From NCBI GenBank assembly GCA_963932465.1, contig CAWVRF010001052.1, positions 1 to 64,000 of the forward strand: a DNA stretch of 64,000 nt, given 5' to 3'. The stretch comes from Maratus speciosus. Its lineage: Eukaryota > Arthropoda > Arachnida > Araneae > Salticidae. Under the pieces are notes generated by a model. The model did not search any database, was not told where the DNA came from, and saw only the letters and a program-made list of their open reading frames with translations. Position numbers and translations under genes: made by a program. Shown piece after piece: positions 44,355 to 56,104 of this stretch (positions within the stretch are counted from its first letter, which is position 1; each line of letters starts with the position of its first letter).

Positions 44355-45430
44355 GTCAGTGTCTTAGTTTCTCATTCTACTTTTGCAATAATAAATTAAT
44401 AGCAATCTCAAGTTAAAGAAGAATGAAAGAGTGACATCTGCTCAATGGCTAAATTGTAAATGAATGCATAAAAGAAAAAGAACTAATTGGTATAAAAATG
44501 TTAAGCACAGCTTATAAGAGATTCTTCGGTATAGGTTGAATGTTTGTTTTTTTTTTAACTTTGTAACTCATATATACTAAATAAAAATATTAATTAGAGA
44601 TTGAAAAGGCAGCAAAGTTTTTCTTAAAAAAAAAAAAAATAAATAAATTAACTATTGAAAGCTGATAATCCCCACAGAGAGGTAACAATGCTTTTATTTA
44701 AATATTTTGAGGATTTCAGATATAACTGGCTATTCTTATATTTATTCTGTATGTGTGTATGAACAAATGAAATTACTTATTTTCAGTTTTTATTAATTCT
44801 GTAATTACTTACTGTTTCTTCTAGGCCATTTTTTTAAGGGTGCTGCACCCTGTCCCCTTTGAAACTGGCAAAATGCACCCTGCCTTAAAAAAAAATAGTT
44901 AAATTCACCTGTACTTGTAGCCAGAGATTTCAAGTAAAAAACTTATCTATTCAACAGTATTTCTAAATTCATGTGCCCAAGATCATGAAAAAATAATAAA
45001 CTTTATTTCTTTAGAAAAAGTAGGACATTATTAAAACATGCTGTTATTTAATTGTATTTTTCAATTTATGATTCATAAAGTTATTAAAAAATAAGGACAC
45101 TTTATTTATCATACTAAATTTTTTTTTTCTTATATCATTACTAAACACATTGCTAATATCCTCATGGAATAGTGCCCATTTTTGGAACTAGTGCCCTGCC
45201 TCTTTTTCTTTCTAAAATGAATACTACATTATTAATTATCATTTTAATAATTAAAGCTTAAAAATGTATATCTTCCTAATTAGAGAGTTACTTGTTTAAT
45301 AATTACTAATTTGAAGTAGTGTTAACTATTTAATATTAAATGCAATTAATAATTTTAATAAATATTAAATGTCACTAGTATTTAATAAAGTTTTACATAA
45401 TTATTACAATATTAATGCATATAACATTAT
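44355..45430. repeat. Interior of the hAT with 'TGCACCCTG' repeat fragments
   Basis: Around 44822-44890 and 45165-45205 are words (GGGTGCTGCACCCTGTCCCC, TGCACCCTGCC, GTGCCCTGCC) similar to those at 23790-24080, so a fragment of the same MITE family is likely. Otherwise AT-rich. No gene. Confidence 0.45.
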
Positions 45431-45961
45431 CAGGGATCACTCTAGAGAGGTTTGGCGGGGCAGCCCACCCTCGTGCCCTTTTTAAAAAAAATCCCGCCCT
45501 TCTTGCCCCTTTTCCAGGTAGAAATCCACCCTTCTTTTTTTTAGGATAGAATCTTGCCTTCTTTGTACTATACTTTCAAAAATTCCCCACTATTGTTCCT
45601 TTTTAGATTGATAAGTCAGGAGTAATTCTCCCCTTTTCCTCCCACTCTCTTTGTTCTCTTCTCTGTGGTATGTCACTAGACCTCCATTGAACAAAACTTA
45701 AAGGGGTAACTGAAGCAAAAAATTCTTTGTCATTGATTCATCTCACCAGCTCTGGTGAAATAGTATTATGACCATTTGTTCTGATCTTTGACTACATGAT
45801 AGCTTACAGGAAGTCTATAAAAAAATCGAGAAAAAGAATTTTTACTTTTATTCTGTAGTCAAATCAACCCGTTTTTCTAAAAACAGGAAGAAGTTACCTT
45901 AAGTTTTAAAAATGTCATTCAAAAATCATAGGAAAAGGGAAAATGAACGTGAACATATTAA

Positions 45962-46058
45962 AGGCTAATGTCAGACGAACGTCTTTTTGCACGCTTTTTT
46001 GCTTATGTAATACGTAAGCAAAAAAGCGTGCAAGAAGACGTTCATCTGATATTAGCCT
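45962..46058. mobile_element. 97-bp hairpin MITE
   Basis: Arms of 44 bp are almost fully paired: AGGCTAATGTCAGACGAACG to its inverse AGGCTAATATCAGATGAACG, continuing through TCTTTTTGCACGC / GCGTGCAAGAAGA and GCTTA / TAAGC. Flanks contain TAA on both sides, which would fit a Harbinger-type 3-bp target, but the offset is one base, so the class is uncertain. Confidence 0.75.
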
Positions 46059-46060
46059 AA

Positions 46061-48379
46061 ATACACAAAGAGATGTGCTAAAGTAACAGATTATTTCACG
46101 GAAAAGATCGAGATGGTACTTCCATTATTTTTAATGCTTTTCATACGGTAAAATTACGTAAATTATAAATGTTCTTATAAGGAAGGGCGGCTTTAATATC
46201 TACGTTTTTTTTTTTCGGCGCCCTACGATCGATATATTGTAAAGAAACTTAAATTTTAATCAAGAATTTTGTGTATTTTCCTTCGCATAGTTTTTAGTGC
46301 CCCGAGCTGCCCCCCCCCCCTCACTAATTACAAGAGATCTAAATTCCGTCCGAAAAGAAGTCTTTTCATGATTAATTTATTATCCCAACACAAATTAAAC
46401 TTCCACTCGGTCATCTTTTTCAATAGATAAAATCTTTCTCTTAAGTCTCAAATATCTTCATTTAAAAAAAGAAAAAAAGCAAACAAAATCGTAAAATAAA
46501 AAGCGGCCTTTGTGGAGATCGACATTAGGTATTTAACACAAAAAAATCATTTAAAATGTATTGAAATGCAATCTAGGTATTTCAAAAATTTCACCCATAG
46601 GATTAACATTAGCGAGCGAGTGCTTTTGCGTGAGGGAAGTAGCGTCTTAAAGTCTTACGGCTGCCCTTCCTTCTCTACTCGATATCTTGCAAACTATAAA
46701 TGCGATTTTTAATCATGAATTAGGCGAAATCTACAAATTAAAATTATTGATAAAAGGAATTTATGTATTAGGGATGTGGAATATTGATTCCGCATCCCTA
46801 ATAAATAAATTATTTTAGGTGCAGGGGAGACGGGATGGCGGAATTACGGCAAAAATGTTAACTAGGAAATTTACAGGAGACAAAAAAGCTACATCAGAAG
46901 GCAGTTTGGTTCCTAAATCTCTCGGCAGAGCGCAAAAATAGCCTACTTTCAAAAGAAAAAAAAAAAAAAAAAATTTCGCCGTTCTGTATACATATTTTAT
47001 CCAAGTACGGGATTTTTACAAAATAAATGTTTTCCACCCATTTATTTATTTTCATTTTTACCCTCCTATCATCCTATCTTTCACATATAATACAACCAAA
47101 AACAAAACTCCTAAAATATACTGCTCAACTGTTAAAACTACTTTTAGATGCTTATAAATTAAATCATGACAGAATGAAATACCTAAACTACATTCTCATT
47201 CTCAAGTACTCAAAGATTATTCATAATACGCATCAATAAACAAACATTTTTCTTGAATGTGGTATATCATGTAATCAGAATCTGCAAAGTCAGATAAAAA
47301 TAAACGATAGTTGAGTTAGAATTTACTATCAGAAGAAAGAAAAAACAAAATTAACTATGCATTGGAAGTAGAGGTCTGTGTGGACCATATTTTTATGCTT
47401 CGGCACAGTGTGAAAGAAAAAACTTCGTTCGGTCCGTCCCAGCCTATAAAGAAATCAGTGAAAACAGGACCGACCCGGCCCGTGCAAAGTCAATTAAATC
47501 GGGCCCTTTCCAGACCGACTCAATTTCTGCAAAAAAAATTCCAATTTTCTTTTAGATATGCAATTAAGATTATTTTAAGGAATACCGCACACATTTATGA
47601 GAAAATTTTACAGTACGTTTTTATGAGAAAATTTTACAGTACGTTTTAGATTACGTGTTATTATGACAAAAAATACACAATATAATAATTTAGAATAAAA
47701 GAAAAAAGTAGCTTTAAAAACATCATAACTTTTTAAGCTGTATAATAAAAACATTTCTGAAAATATTTCTCCGTAATTTATTAACGCTGAAATCTAAAAG
47801 ATCCACTTTCTGACACATATCTGAATTCATTTTTTTCAGAAACGCAAAAAAAAATAACAGGTGCCCTTATTCAGAAACTATGTAATCGAATGGTGTTTTG
47901 ATGTTTTAATACAGACAAAAGATCTTTCAGTAAATACTTAATTTTCTTATAGGCCCGTTTAATTTTTTCGTCAGCTCGGCCTGGCACGATCCACGGCCGA
48001 TTTTTTTATTATTAGATTCGGGCCGGTTATTAATCTTTTTTCTGCTGATATGGTCCGGATCTGGATTTCTTTGGCCATATCAGTCTGATAATTGTTTTTC
48101 AAAGTTTTTTTCAAATTGTGACAAAATGCCCCTTTAGTAAAGAATGGAAAATGCAAACGATAAGACGGAATCCTGCCCCCCCCCCCCTCCTTCCTTCCTT
48201 CTATCTTTACAAGAAGACATTATTGGATTCGTGAAACTTTTCGACTTCTGGTTTTCGACAGATTTATACGTTTTAGAATGTCCTGAACACGATTTGACTG
48301 TTTTTAGAAAACAGTCTGCCGGTCTGTCCGTACGTGACAAAAATTTTATGGGTGCTCTATCTCAAGAACTATTGCACGG
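46061..48379. other. Interior of the 4.0-kb repeat
   Basis: Holds one arm of the MITE family seen at 34511-34897 (about 46500-46650), a small perfect palindrome (TTAGGGATGTGGAAT and inverse, near 46767-46801), a C run near 46311 and GC-richer CCGACCCGG / CCGGATCTGG phrases near 47470 and 48055. Short open frames there are not credible genes. Confidence 0.4.
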
Positions 48380-48660
48380 ATTTTAATAAAACTTTAAATT
48401 CAGTTAGACCATGATATAAATGGGTGCTGATTAGTTTTCAGTGTAAATCGCCCAACAGGTGGCGCTGCTATGCTGCATTTTTCACGATTTCCGCGATAAG
48501 TATATCTGAAGAACTAAATAAAGGAATTTCCTCAAACTTCATATTCTGTTAGAAGTTGACACAAATAGACGCTGATTAAGTTTTGGTGTAAATGCCCGAA
48601 CAGGTGGCGCTGTTATGCTGTATTTTTCACAATTTCTGCGATAAGTATATAGTTTGAACT
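48380..48660. repeat. Two ~135-bp tandem units
   Basis: The phrases GGGTGCTGATTAGTTTTCAG, GTGTAAATCGCCCAACAGGT, GGCGCTGCTATGCTG and TTTCCGCGATAAGTATA (48421-48505) recur at 48566-48650 with small changes. This is a direct duplication of unknown origin. Confidence 0.65.
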
Positions 48661-48671
48661 TATGTACAGAT

Positions 48672-48687
48672 CAGGGGTGATTATGAG

Positions 48688-48719
<32 letters not shown>

Positions 48720-49290
48720 AAATTCACAGAAAATTTTCTGAAAGGTTACAACAGAATGGGGGGGGGGGGGGGATCCCCTCACGACATTAACTATGCCTTT
48801 TTTCCGCGGCCTTTTGACGAGTTTCGCGTTTTTTCCGTGGCCCTTTGACGAGATCCACGTTTTTTCCGTGATCCAATAACAAACTTTGCATTTTCTCTGC
48901 AATCCTTTGAGTAAATTTGCTTTTTTTTCATGATCCTATGATGAAATTTGCGTTTTTTATCGCGATTTTTTTGATGAAATTTGTGGGAGGTTTTTTCGCG
49001 ATCTTTTGACAAAATTTGCATTTTTATTCGCGATCCTTTGACGAAATTTGAATTTTTTTCGCGATCTTTTGGTGAAATTTGCGTTTTTGTTCACGATTCT
49101 TTGACGAAATTTCGTTTTTTCCGCGATTCTTTGACGAAATTTTTGGTTTTATGCCTTGATACTTTGACAAAATTCGCGTTTTTTCCATGATCCTTGAATG
49201 AAATTCGCGTTTTTTCACGATTCTTTGATGAAATTTGCGTTTTTTCCGCGATCCTTTAGCGAAATTTGCGTTTCTCCCGTGTTATGAAAG
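48672..49290. repeat. Second copy of the minisatellite-bearing hAT MITE, right end missing
   Basis: It starts CAGGGGTGATTATGAG, then AATCTGAAATTCACAG and AAAATTTTCTGAAAGGTTAC, matching the left part of 13268-13903, followed by a G run and about 14 tandem units of TTTGACGAAATTTGCG plus a T-rich spacer and CGCGATCC. The right terminus seen in the first copy (AGAATCACCCC) is absent, so this copy is truncated or recombined. Confidence 0.85.
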
Positions 49291-49945
49291 TGTATTATTT
49301 CTGTGATTATATAAAAGTAATATTAATGTGTTTTCTAAACAGTATGCAGTTATTACAAAAATGCCCTTTTTTAAAATAATGTGCCCTTTACAAAAAAAAA
49401 TTGCCCTTTTTTGTAATATGCGCCCTGCCCTTTTTTATGTTCTAGAGTGATCCCTGACATTATCGTATGATACTACGTAATGAAACTATTAATTTGCAGT
49501 TTTTATAATTTCTGTAATTACTAATAATTATAATTTTATTAATTAAAGTATAAAAACATAGATTATGTTAGCAATTAGTGGTTTAATTGTTTTGGAAACC
49601 TAAAACTCTTGGTAGCTATTCAGCATTTAAACGCTGGGGAAAAAATCATAAAAATAGGATTTAAATTTTAAAAAAATCTTATTTTTTTTTTTTAAATCAT
49701 GATTTTTTTACACTCTATCAATAGTTCACACTATCATGTTCAAACACTTAAGTACAAATTATTATAATGTAGTATAAAGTTTCTATTTATGATTGAAAGA
49801 AAATGTAGTATAAAGTTTCTATTTATGATTGAAAGAAATATAATTTATTTATCTTAATTTTACATGAACGGAATGAATTATTTTTAATGAATTATGAAAA
49901 ATGCAATAAAATGTTCTACAGATGTTGCTAAAGAAAAAAATGTTT

Positions 49946-50941
49946 ATTACCGTAATTTCCGGCCTATAATCCGCGGATTATCTGTTAAAAAACCTCAAAA
50001 TTTTTAAATGCGGATTATCTACCGGTGCGGGTTATCTGCTGAAATTTTTTTAAGCAGAAGTTCAGGGCAGACATCCAGTTTCTACCAGCAGTCATGAAAT
50101 AAAAATGTAAACAGTTATCAAACGATTGTCTGCTATCGACCGTTCGTGGAGTTGCTTGTGATTGGTTTACATATGACGTGCCCGTGCTAGTGGGAGTGGC
50201 TTCCGATTGTGATTTTATTTTATTTTTAGCCTTTTGGAAACATGTTTCTATGAAGAACAAAACGTTTCTCAACTCATCCCTTTCAAAAATTGCAATCTCA
50301 ATCATTTATGAAACAGCTCCTTCCAAAATTACGGCAATTTTACAGATTACGATGATTGATATTACGATGCAACCAATGGGAATCCATCACACATTAATCG
50401 AATGAATCATTATCGTATCGTAGTTTCATAATTCTACTACTGCCCTCTATGGATAGGATCATAAAATACAATTATGTCCTTGTAATTTATATTGAGAACC
50501 AAAACGTATTTGATGGTATATCACATTTACAGTTATAATAATGTATAAGAGAAAGCCTGTTATTTAACACTGCAGAATTTAAACAGAACGTTATTTAAAA
50601 AGCGGAAAATGATTTAAAAACAGCAATTATTACAGAATTATCTGTATTCACAAGACATTCAATGTTTCAGATATAAGATTCAATGAAAAAAATTATTTGT
50701 ATTTTTTAACTTGTAAATATTTTATTATTATTTTTTTCAGTTATTTTATTACAATTAACATTTAAATAGAGCAACTAAATAAATAGGGAGGTGGTTTATT
50801 AGTAGTACTTTGGAATGTTGAAAACGATGAGTAATTCTTGTATAATCCGCGGATTATCTGCTGAAATTTTTTTATAAGGGCTAAAAATTACGGCTGCGGA
50901 TTATACGCCGATGCGGATTATAGGCCGGAAATTACGGTAAT
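49946..50941. mobile_element. MITE with long inverted ends, 996 bp
   Basis: ATTACCGTAATTTCCGGCCT at the left is perfectly inverted at the right (AGGCCGGAAATTACGGTAAT). Pairing continues with ATAATCCGCGGATTATCTG and several GCGGATTATC repeats at each side (49970-50040, 50850-50925). The 'TACCGTAATTTCCGG' end type is known from Tigger/mariner-like MITEs. Interior frames do not match a transposase that I recognise. Confidence 0.85.
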
Positions 50942-51187
50942 TACATACATTCTTATATATTTATTTAAAAAATAAAACTATTGAAAAGTATTATTACAAA
51001 TAATTTTTTTATTATTAATTAAAACATTAAGTAAATGTCACACTAACATACAATAAATCTCTTATTTTAAATTGATGACAATAACGATTTTTTCCAGTTC
51101 TAAAAGAATTATAGACCTAAAATTATCCAGTCACCATGCTACATGAAAACTTAAAAAGACAACTATGTAAAATAAACATGCTACTTT

Positions 51188-51225
<38 letters not shown>

Positions 51226-51631
51226 TCCAAAATTTAATGAAAACTGCACAAAAATGTTTTCTTTGCAACGGTTCTGATAACATATTGATGCAATTTATAA
51301 AAACAAAAAACTACCATAACCTATATTTAATTTAGTTTAATAATAATTAGGATTATGAAAAAGTTGGTATTAAGATAAAAAGGTCTTGTTACTGTCTACT
51401 AAAAATTTCAATTTTCAAGCCTATCAACAATATTGTTATAGATAAACTTTGTAGAATATAACAATTAAGAAATAAGTACTTGCCTTCGTTAGATGAAGTA
51501 GACTTAACATGCTTGAGGGTAGAAACATTCAATAAGGACTCTAAAGAAAAAATAAAAGCACAAAACTCAATAAATTTTCACTTTAGGCTAATAAAATGTT
51601 AGTGAATAAAAGTGAAAATCAATAACTTAAA
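50942..51631. other. Non-coding AT-rich spacer with (TA)n tract
   Basis: A (TA)n microsatellite lies at about 51187-51222. No gene recognised. Confidence 0.45.
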
Positions 51632-52025
51632 AATATATCTGCACCTTGGAACAAAAAGAGCCAATGTCCAAAATTGAGAAGTTTGAGTTAAATGCACGAA
51701 TGAATTCAGAATGCGATATAAAGTAATTGTTAAAAGGGCCAGAGCCCTCCCAATATTAGATCATTGAAAACAAATTATTTCGTTGAGGCCAATGTTATTT
51801 ACTGTTAATGTAAAAATGGCCAATTTAAAATGGAAAAAAAAACTAAATCAATATAACATTAGATTGCAGTGAGAAAAATATTACTGAATTGAAAGGTGCA
51901 ACTTTGAAAAATAATAGTGCAGAAATCGTAGCAAGATTCTTAAAATTCTTCAAACTTAAATTGGGTTTCATGCCATTTGAGAAAAATGGACATTGGCCCT
52001 TTTTGTTCCAAGGTACAGATATATT
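51632..52025. mobile_element. Foldback MITE, 394 bp
   Basis: The left end AATATATCTGCACCTTGGAA and inverted right end AATATATCTGTACCTTGGAA pair for about 45 bases, through CAAAAAGAGCCAATGTCC / GGACATTGGCCCTTTTTG. Interior AT-rich, non-coding. Confidence 0.85.
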
Positions 52026-52737
52026 ACCAGGGGTTTGTGAGAATACTTCTCATAGTATTTAAATTTAGTTATTTTTATTCCTTTTTAGCTATATTTTAGC
52101 ATCGATGTCTATTTAAATTCAGTCAGCTGCAATGTTTATCTTTTATCGGTTGCACTGTGGTGCTAGTCTGTTTTTGCCTGGCAATATTTTTCACAAACCC
52201 GTATTCATTGTTTAAAAGCTAAAGCCCGTTATTTTTCAAATCAGAATTGGGTTTGATGTTGTATTGAAAATATGTAGTTTTCTGAAGAACATTTATCAGA
52301 ATGCAGGTTTGTGCCTGTCGTTTGAATGCCGCTAAAATAGTTTGCTGAAAGAATACGTCCATACTATGGATCGTATATTTGTGGATGCTTTTTGTCATGC
52401 TAAAAATTAATTTAACTAAAGTTGTGCTACTCTAATCTAAAAATCCCATGGAATAATTCAACTTTTTTACATTCCTCTTTTTATAAGAGAATCCATTTTT
52501 TTATTTCTACATTGCTACCAGAAGCAAGATTACGTATTAACCTTTTTTTACTAATGACTGAAAATAAAGGCGTTGTTTATTTCTTCAAAGTTGTCTCTTC
52601 ACTGTCTGCATGTAAAGTAAGATTATTTTTATTTCATTATTTCTTTAACGATCATAATATTATCATATTTATATTAAAATAATCCAGCAAATGTACATAA
52701 CCACTTAACGATCAATTATTCTCATTGCAGGGTTGAT
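52026..52737. other. Non-coding spacer
   Basis: AT-rich; open frames here are short and lack protein-like composition. Confidence 0.4.
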
Positions 52738-53333
52738 GCAGGGATTTTTTCCTGGGTCCCATTTTCTGAAAAGTAACTTTTTTTAACAAAATATAAAATT
52801 CTGTTACTGAAATTCAAAACAAGCATTTATTAATAACTTCTTTAAGTCCTGCTAAAGTTTAACCTTTTGGTGAACTTGTTTTCTTTGCAATTTATACATT
52901 TTAATACCTAACAATATAAAAATAATTACTGAAGATTACACACTCATCACTTTTACTAAATAGAATTTTGTGAAGGGGCCTGTTTTATTAAAAGGAATTT
53001 TGTGAAGAAGCCTGTTTTATGAAGCTCTTTGCTTCCTGGGTCCACATATGTGGACCTCTGTTTTGTCCCATTTTATTAATGATACTTGAACATAATTACA
53101 ATTTCGATATTAGAATGATATGTTTCAAAGTCTAAGATTCGAACTAATGCAAATAAAAATCTTGCTCTGAAGTCATATGGGCGAAGAAATAAATCAGTAA
53201 TAATTAGTAATACTGCATTAATACTCAGTAACAAAGAGGATAAAAGGAATTTTGTGAAGGAGTATGTTTTATTGAAATGCTTTTTGTGAAGGATCCCTAG
53301 ATGGGCCCAAAATTTTGCCTGCATTGACTCCTG
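52738..53333. repeat. Probable hAT-like MITE with 'GTGAAGGGGCC' subunits
   Basis: Left end CAGGGTTGATGCAGGGATTT and inverted right end CAGGAGTCAATGCAGGCAAA suggest ~17-bp imperfect ends. Inside are tandem units TTTTGTGAAGGGGCCTGTTT with ATTAAAAGGAA. A fragment of the same family is at 1093-1440. No matching flank duplication was found. Confidence 0.6.
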
Positions 53334-54225
53334 ATTACAGTATAGTTTATTCAAAAACCATAAGGATCATGCCGATTATGGAAATATTTTATTATTTTTG
53401 AAATATTAAATTCAGAACTTAAAATAATAATAATAAATCAGATTTTGCATTGTTTTGGCACTACACATCTTAACTTTGAAGAAAGAAAAAAAGAAAAAAA
53501 ACTATACATTTTTATTATTACTATAACTTTATACTTAACAATGGTAATTAATACACAAGTTAATTAGCATCATGAAAAATTATAAATTTCATCAAAAGCA
53601 AATTATTACAATTTATTTTAGAATTGGAAAAATTAATATCATTAAATCAAATATCATTATCATTTTAACAACAACAGGCTACATTAACAAGGCTAAAATT
53701 ATGGAAAATAAAATAAATAATGCTGTGTAACATCCTATTCTGACTAACTGAAAACTTCAAAGAAAGAGGAAAAATGAAATTTGATTTGCAGTAGTTTTGG
53801 CACCATATGTTGAACCTTAAGATAAAGTAATGTTAAAATTTAGTATTAATTTTAAATTGATACAATTCAATATTAAAGAAAAAACATATCTATAATATTT
53901 ACATATAACTCAGAAGGTTCTTACATTTTTTTAATCGAATAAAAGTGGTAAATTAAAATATCTATGATTTTTAATTCAAAAGAAACAGGAAAAAAAAGAA
54001 CACATGTTCTGAAATGTCCAGATTACACAAATTGCACTATATTTATTATCTTAAAAAAGAGGATTAATTAAAGGAATGAATAATAATACAAAAAATTGCA
54101 ATTTAACTTTACTAGAGTTTTTTCTGTAGATAGAGTAAATGAGCATTCAGGCTCAGGTTCTTGTTCATACAGTTCGAGTGGATCAGGTGCTTGTTTGTAT
54201 AGTTGGGATGGATGAAGTGCTTTTT
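53334..54225. other. Non-coding AT-rich stretch
   Basis: No gene recognised. The minus-strand phrase read from 54220 to 54120 (ALHPSQLYK then DPLELYEQEPEPECS) looks protein-like and is discussed with the small frame beside it. Confidence 0.3.
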
Positions 54226-54360
54226 CTAAAGTTGGGATGAATTAGTACCATTTCTAAGCATCTCTTTGGATTCTATTGATGAGGTTGATAGTTTCCTTTT
54301 GATTTTGTTTCTTTTTCCTGATCTTCTGAATCTGTTGTATTTATGTCCGACTTCTGCCAT
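54226..54360 (-). CDS. Small basic open frame, 44 codons, unidentified
   Basis: ATG 54360 to TAG 54226 encodes a strongly basic peptide starting MAEVGHKYNRFRRSGKRNKI and continuing KRKLSTSSIESKEML. After the stop, another frame gives a polar and acidic stretch (QAPDPLELYEQEPEPECS). The two together look like a decayed coding exon with one frameshift. N-termini of this basic 'YRRFRRSG' kind occur in transposon-encoded proteins, but I cannot name a family. Confidence 0.25.
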   Translation of the reverse strand: MAEVGHKYNRFRRSGKRNKIKRKLSTSSIESKEMLRNGTNSSQL

Positions 54361-55469
54361 GCTTTAGGCAAAAAACACGAGCTTCCTTGTAGGTTGTTAC
54401 AGAATATTAATATTAGCTAGTCTTGTTTATTCATAATACTTCTTTACAGCTATTAATTGACATATTTTTAAATTTTGATATTAAATGAACATTTTATTAA
54501 TAATGTGTAGAAAAAAATCAACTTCAAATGCTTTTTACAAAAATAGTACAACTATCAAAATAAGATCCTCAAAAATGTGTGGACAATTACACCAATCTAC
54601 TTGCCACTGTGGCAAGTTGATTTTCTAGTGAGGTTGATTAATTTTCATCATATTTAAAGCCCAGGGAAAAAATACTTTTTAATTAATTGATTAAAATTAA
54701 AATTATTTGACTTAATCAATGATTTGATTTAACAGCATTTTTTTTTCATGCATAAACAAACATAAGACTTCACTAATTTTGTTTTCTTCACAGTTGTTTA
54801 TGTCATTTGGTAAAAAAATTTCACTTTCTTAAACCTGAATTGCTATAAAGCCCCTATAACAGGAAAGTACCCACAAATATAGAGTAAAGTTTGCTAATCC
54901 ACACTGTATGAATGAATGTGAACAAAGAGCTTTAACTCTTAAAGAATAATTTTTCAATGGAAACAACTTTTTACAATTTAAAATGATAGTTATGAAAAAG
55001 AAAAAAATAACATTTACTTAATCATTTATATGGTAAATAAATAAATTTACTTTCTCATTTAGAAATAATTACAATTTATGGAATTGAAGATAAAACAGTT
55101 TATACAAAAACCAAGCAATTAATTCCATAATCAATATTAATAAATATAAATAAATTTATAAAAACAAGATTTTTTGGTTTAAGCAACTACCCAAACAGCA
55201 AATAATTCCTGGCCGAACTTCTGCCGAAAGTCCTAACTCAACTATATTTCGTCCTGGCTATCTCATTTTCCGGGGTCGGCAGATATGACTTCTTGTCCGC
55301 AAGGCAGATAACCTTTCGAGCATCGCCTCCCGACTGCAATTGAATCGGTTTTGAGGCCTTTGTGTATTAGTTTTTGATAATTTGTTCACTTGGTAATCTT
55401 TTGCTGAGTACATTGCGATATCATATGATCTTTTGCCGATTAGCTAATCATATCGAATGGAAGAATTTG
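54361..55469. other. Non-coding stretch with a GC-richer island
   Basis: Mostly AT-rich. From 55200 to 55350 base composition shifts (GGCCGAACTTCTGCCGAAAG, GGGGTCGGCAGATATGACTT), standing out from the surroundings. I find no frame or repeat match for it. Confidence 0.35.
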
Positions 55470-55990
55470 TACGATGCAAAAATAGTACTTAAAATGTAAA
55501 AAAATTCGTTTTAATTCAAAAAATAAATACTGTTAATTGGGAATATTTTCCACTATAAGATGCAAAAATATTTTCATATTGAGGATAAGTAATTGAAATG
55601 TAATAAATCTTGTTTTGTTTAAAGTCAAAATATTGCTGTTAAATAATTTTACAATGAAAATTAAAATTAATTTTCTATTGTAAGATACAAATAAAATTAC
55701 ATTTAATTAAAAAATTATATTTTTGCTTATAAGTAACTCACATTGTTGATATACAAATATTATTGCATCTTACAAAGAATAATTAACTGTAATTTTCATC
55801 CCAAGATCAGCAATATTTAGAATTTAAATTAAACAAAATGTCTTACCATTTAATTAATCACGCCATCGATATGAAAACATTTTTGTATTTTATAGCGGAA
55901 AATATATCCGTCTAACAATATTTACTGTTTGAATTAAAATGAACTTTGATACATCTTAATTCAATAATTTTTGCATCTTACAATGTAAAA
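55470..55990. repeat. Large foldback, ~520 bp, with repeated GTAAGATGCAAAAAT motif
   Basis: Two arms of about 255 bp meet near 55727. Matching blocks in order include TTCATTTTAATTCAAA-type, the GCAAAAATATTTTCATAT / inverse ATATGAAAACATTTTTGTAT pair, and TATTGCTGTTAAAT-type. Within the arms the word GTAAGATGCAAAAAT, or close variants, occurs about every 110 bp in both orientations. Arms are roughly 75-80% alike by eye. No coding content. Confidence 0.7.
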
Positions 55991-56104
55991 TATTCTCATT
56001 TAACATTGTGCCCTAGCTGTGAAAATTCTATCATTTAAAGCGTCTCAAAAATTTTGGTTATGTATAGAAAAAATTTCTTTTCTTTTTTGCAATATATAAA
56101 TATT

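Larger units (their letters stand above)
45431..49456. mobile_element. hAT-like repeat, ~4.0 kb with insertions
   Basis: Ends CAGGGATCACTCTAGA and TCTAGAGTGATCCCTG are perfect inverted repeats. Flanks share ACATTAT (45424-45430 and 49457-49463), a 7-bp match where 8 would be expected for hAT. Both subterminal regions are full of TGCCCTT, GCCCTTCTTGCCCC and CGCCCTGCCC words. A 97-bp hairpin and a minisatellite element are inside. No transposase. Confidence 0.8.
42152..49718. mobile_element. hAT element expanded by nested insertions
   Basis: The left end AGGGTGTCAACAATTTTAAT and the inverted right end ATAGAGTGTAAAAAAATCAT are flanked by identical 8-bp duplications CAATAGTT (42144-42151 and 49719-49726). 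Both ends continue into 'ATTTAAATC' words, typical of a known arthropod hAT MITE style. The interior contains the Tigger-like element 42585-44352, the repeat 45431-49456 and others. Own sequence is perhaps 1.8 kb. Confidence 0.8.

Noticed and set aside
46512..46712. 66-codon frame
   Set aside because: It lies on a single arm of a dispersed MITE family also found at 34511-34897.
48791..49218. Similar Lys/Arg-rich frames in the second minisatellite
   Set aside because: Same cause: low-complexity repeat translation.
8930..51225. Microsatellites as possible CRISPR or telomeric arrays
   Set aside because: Tracts are simple (TA)n, (GT)n and (AAT)n without spacers or telomere units.
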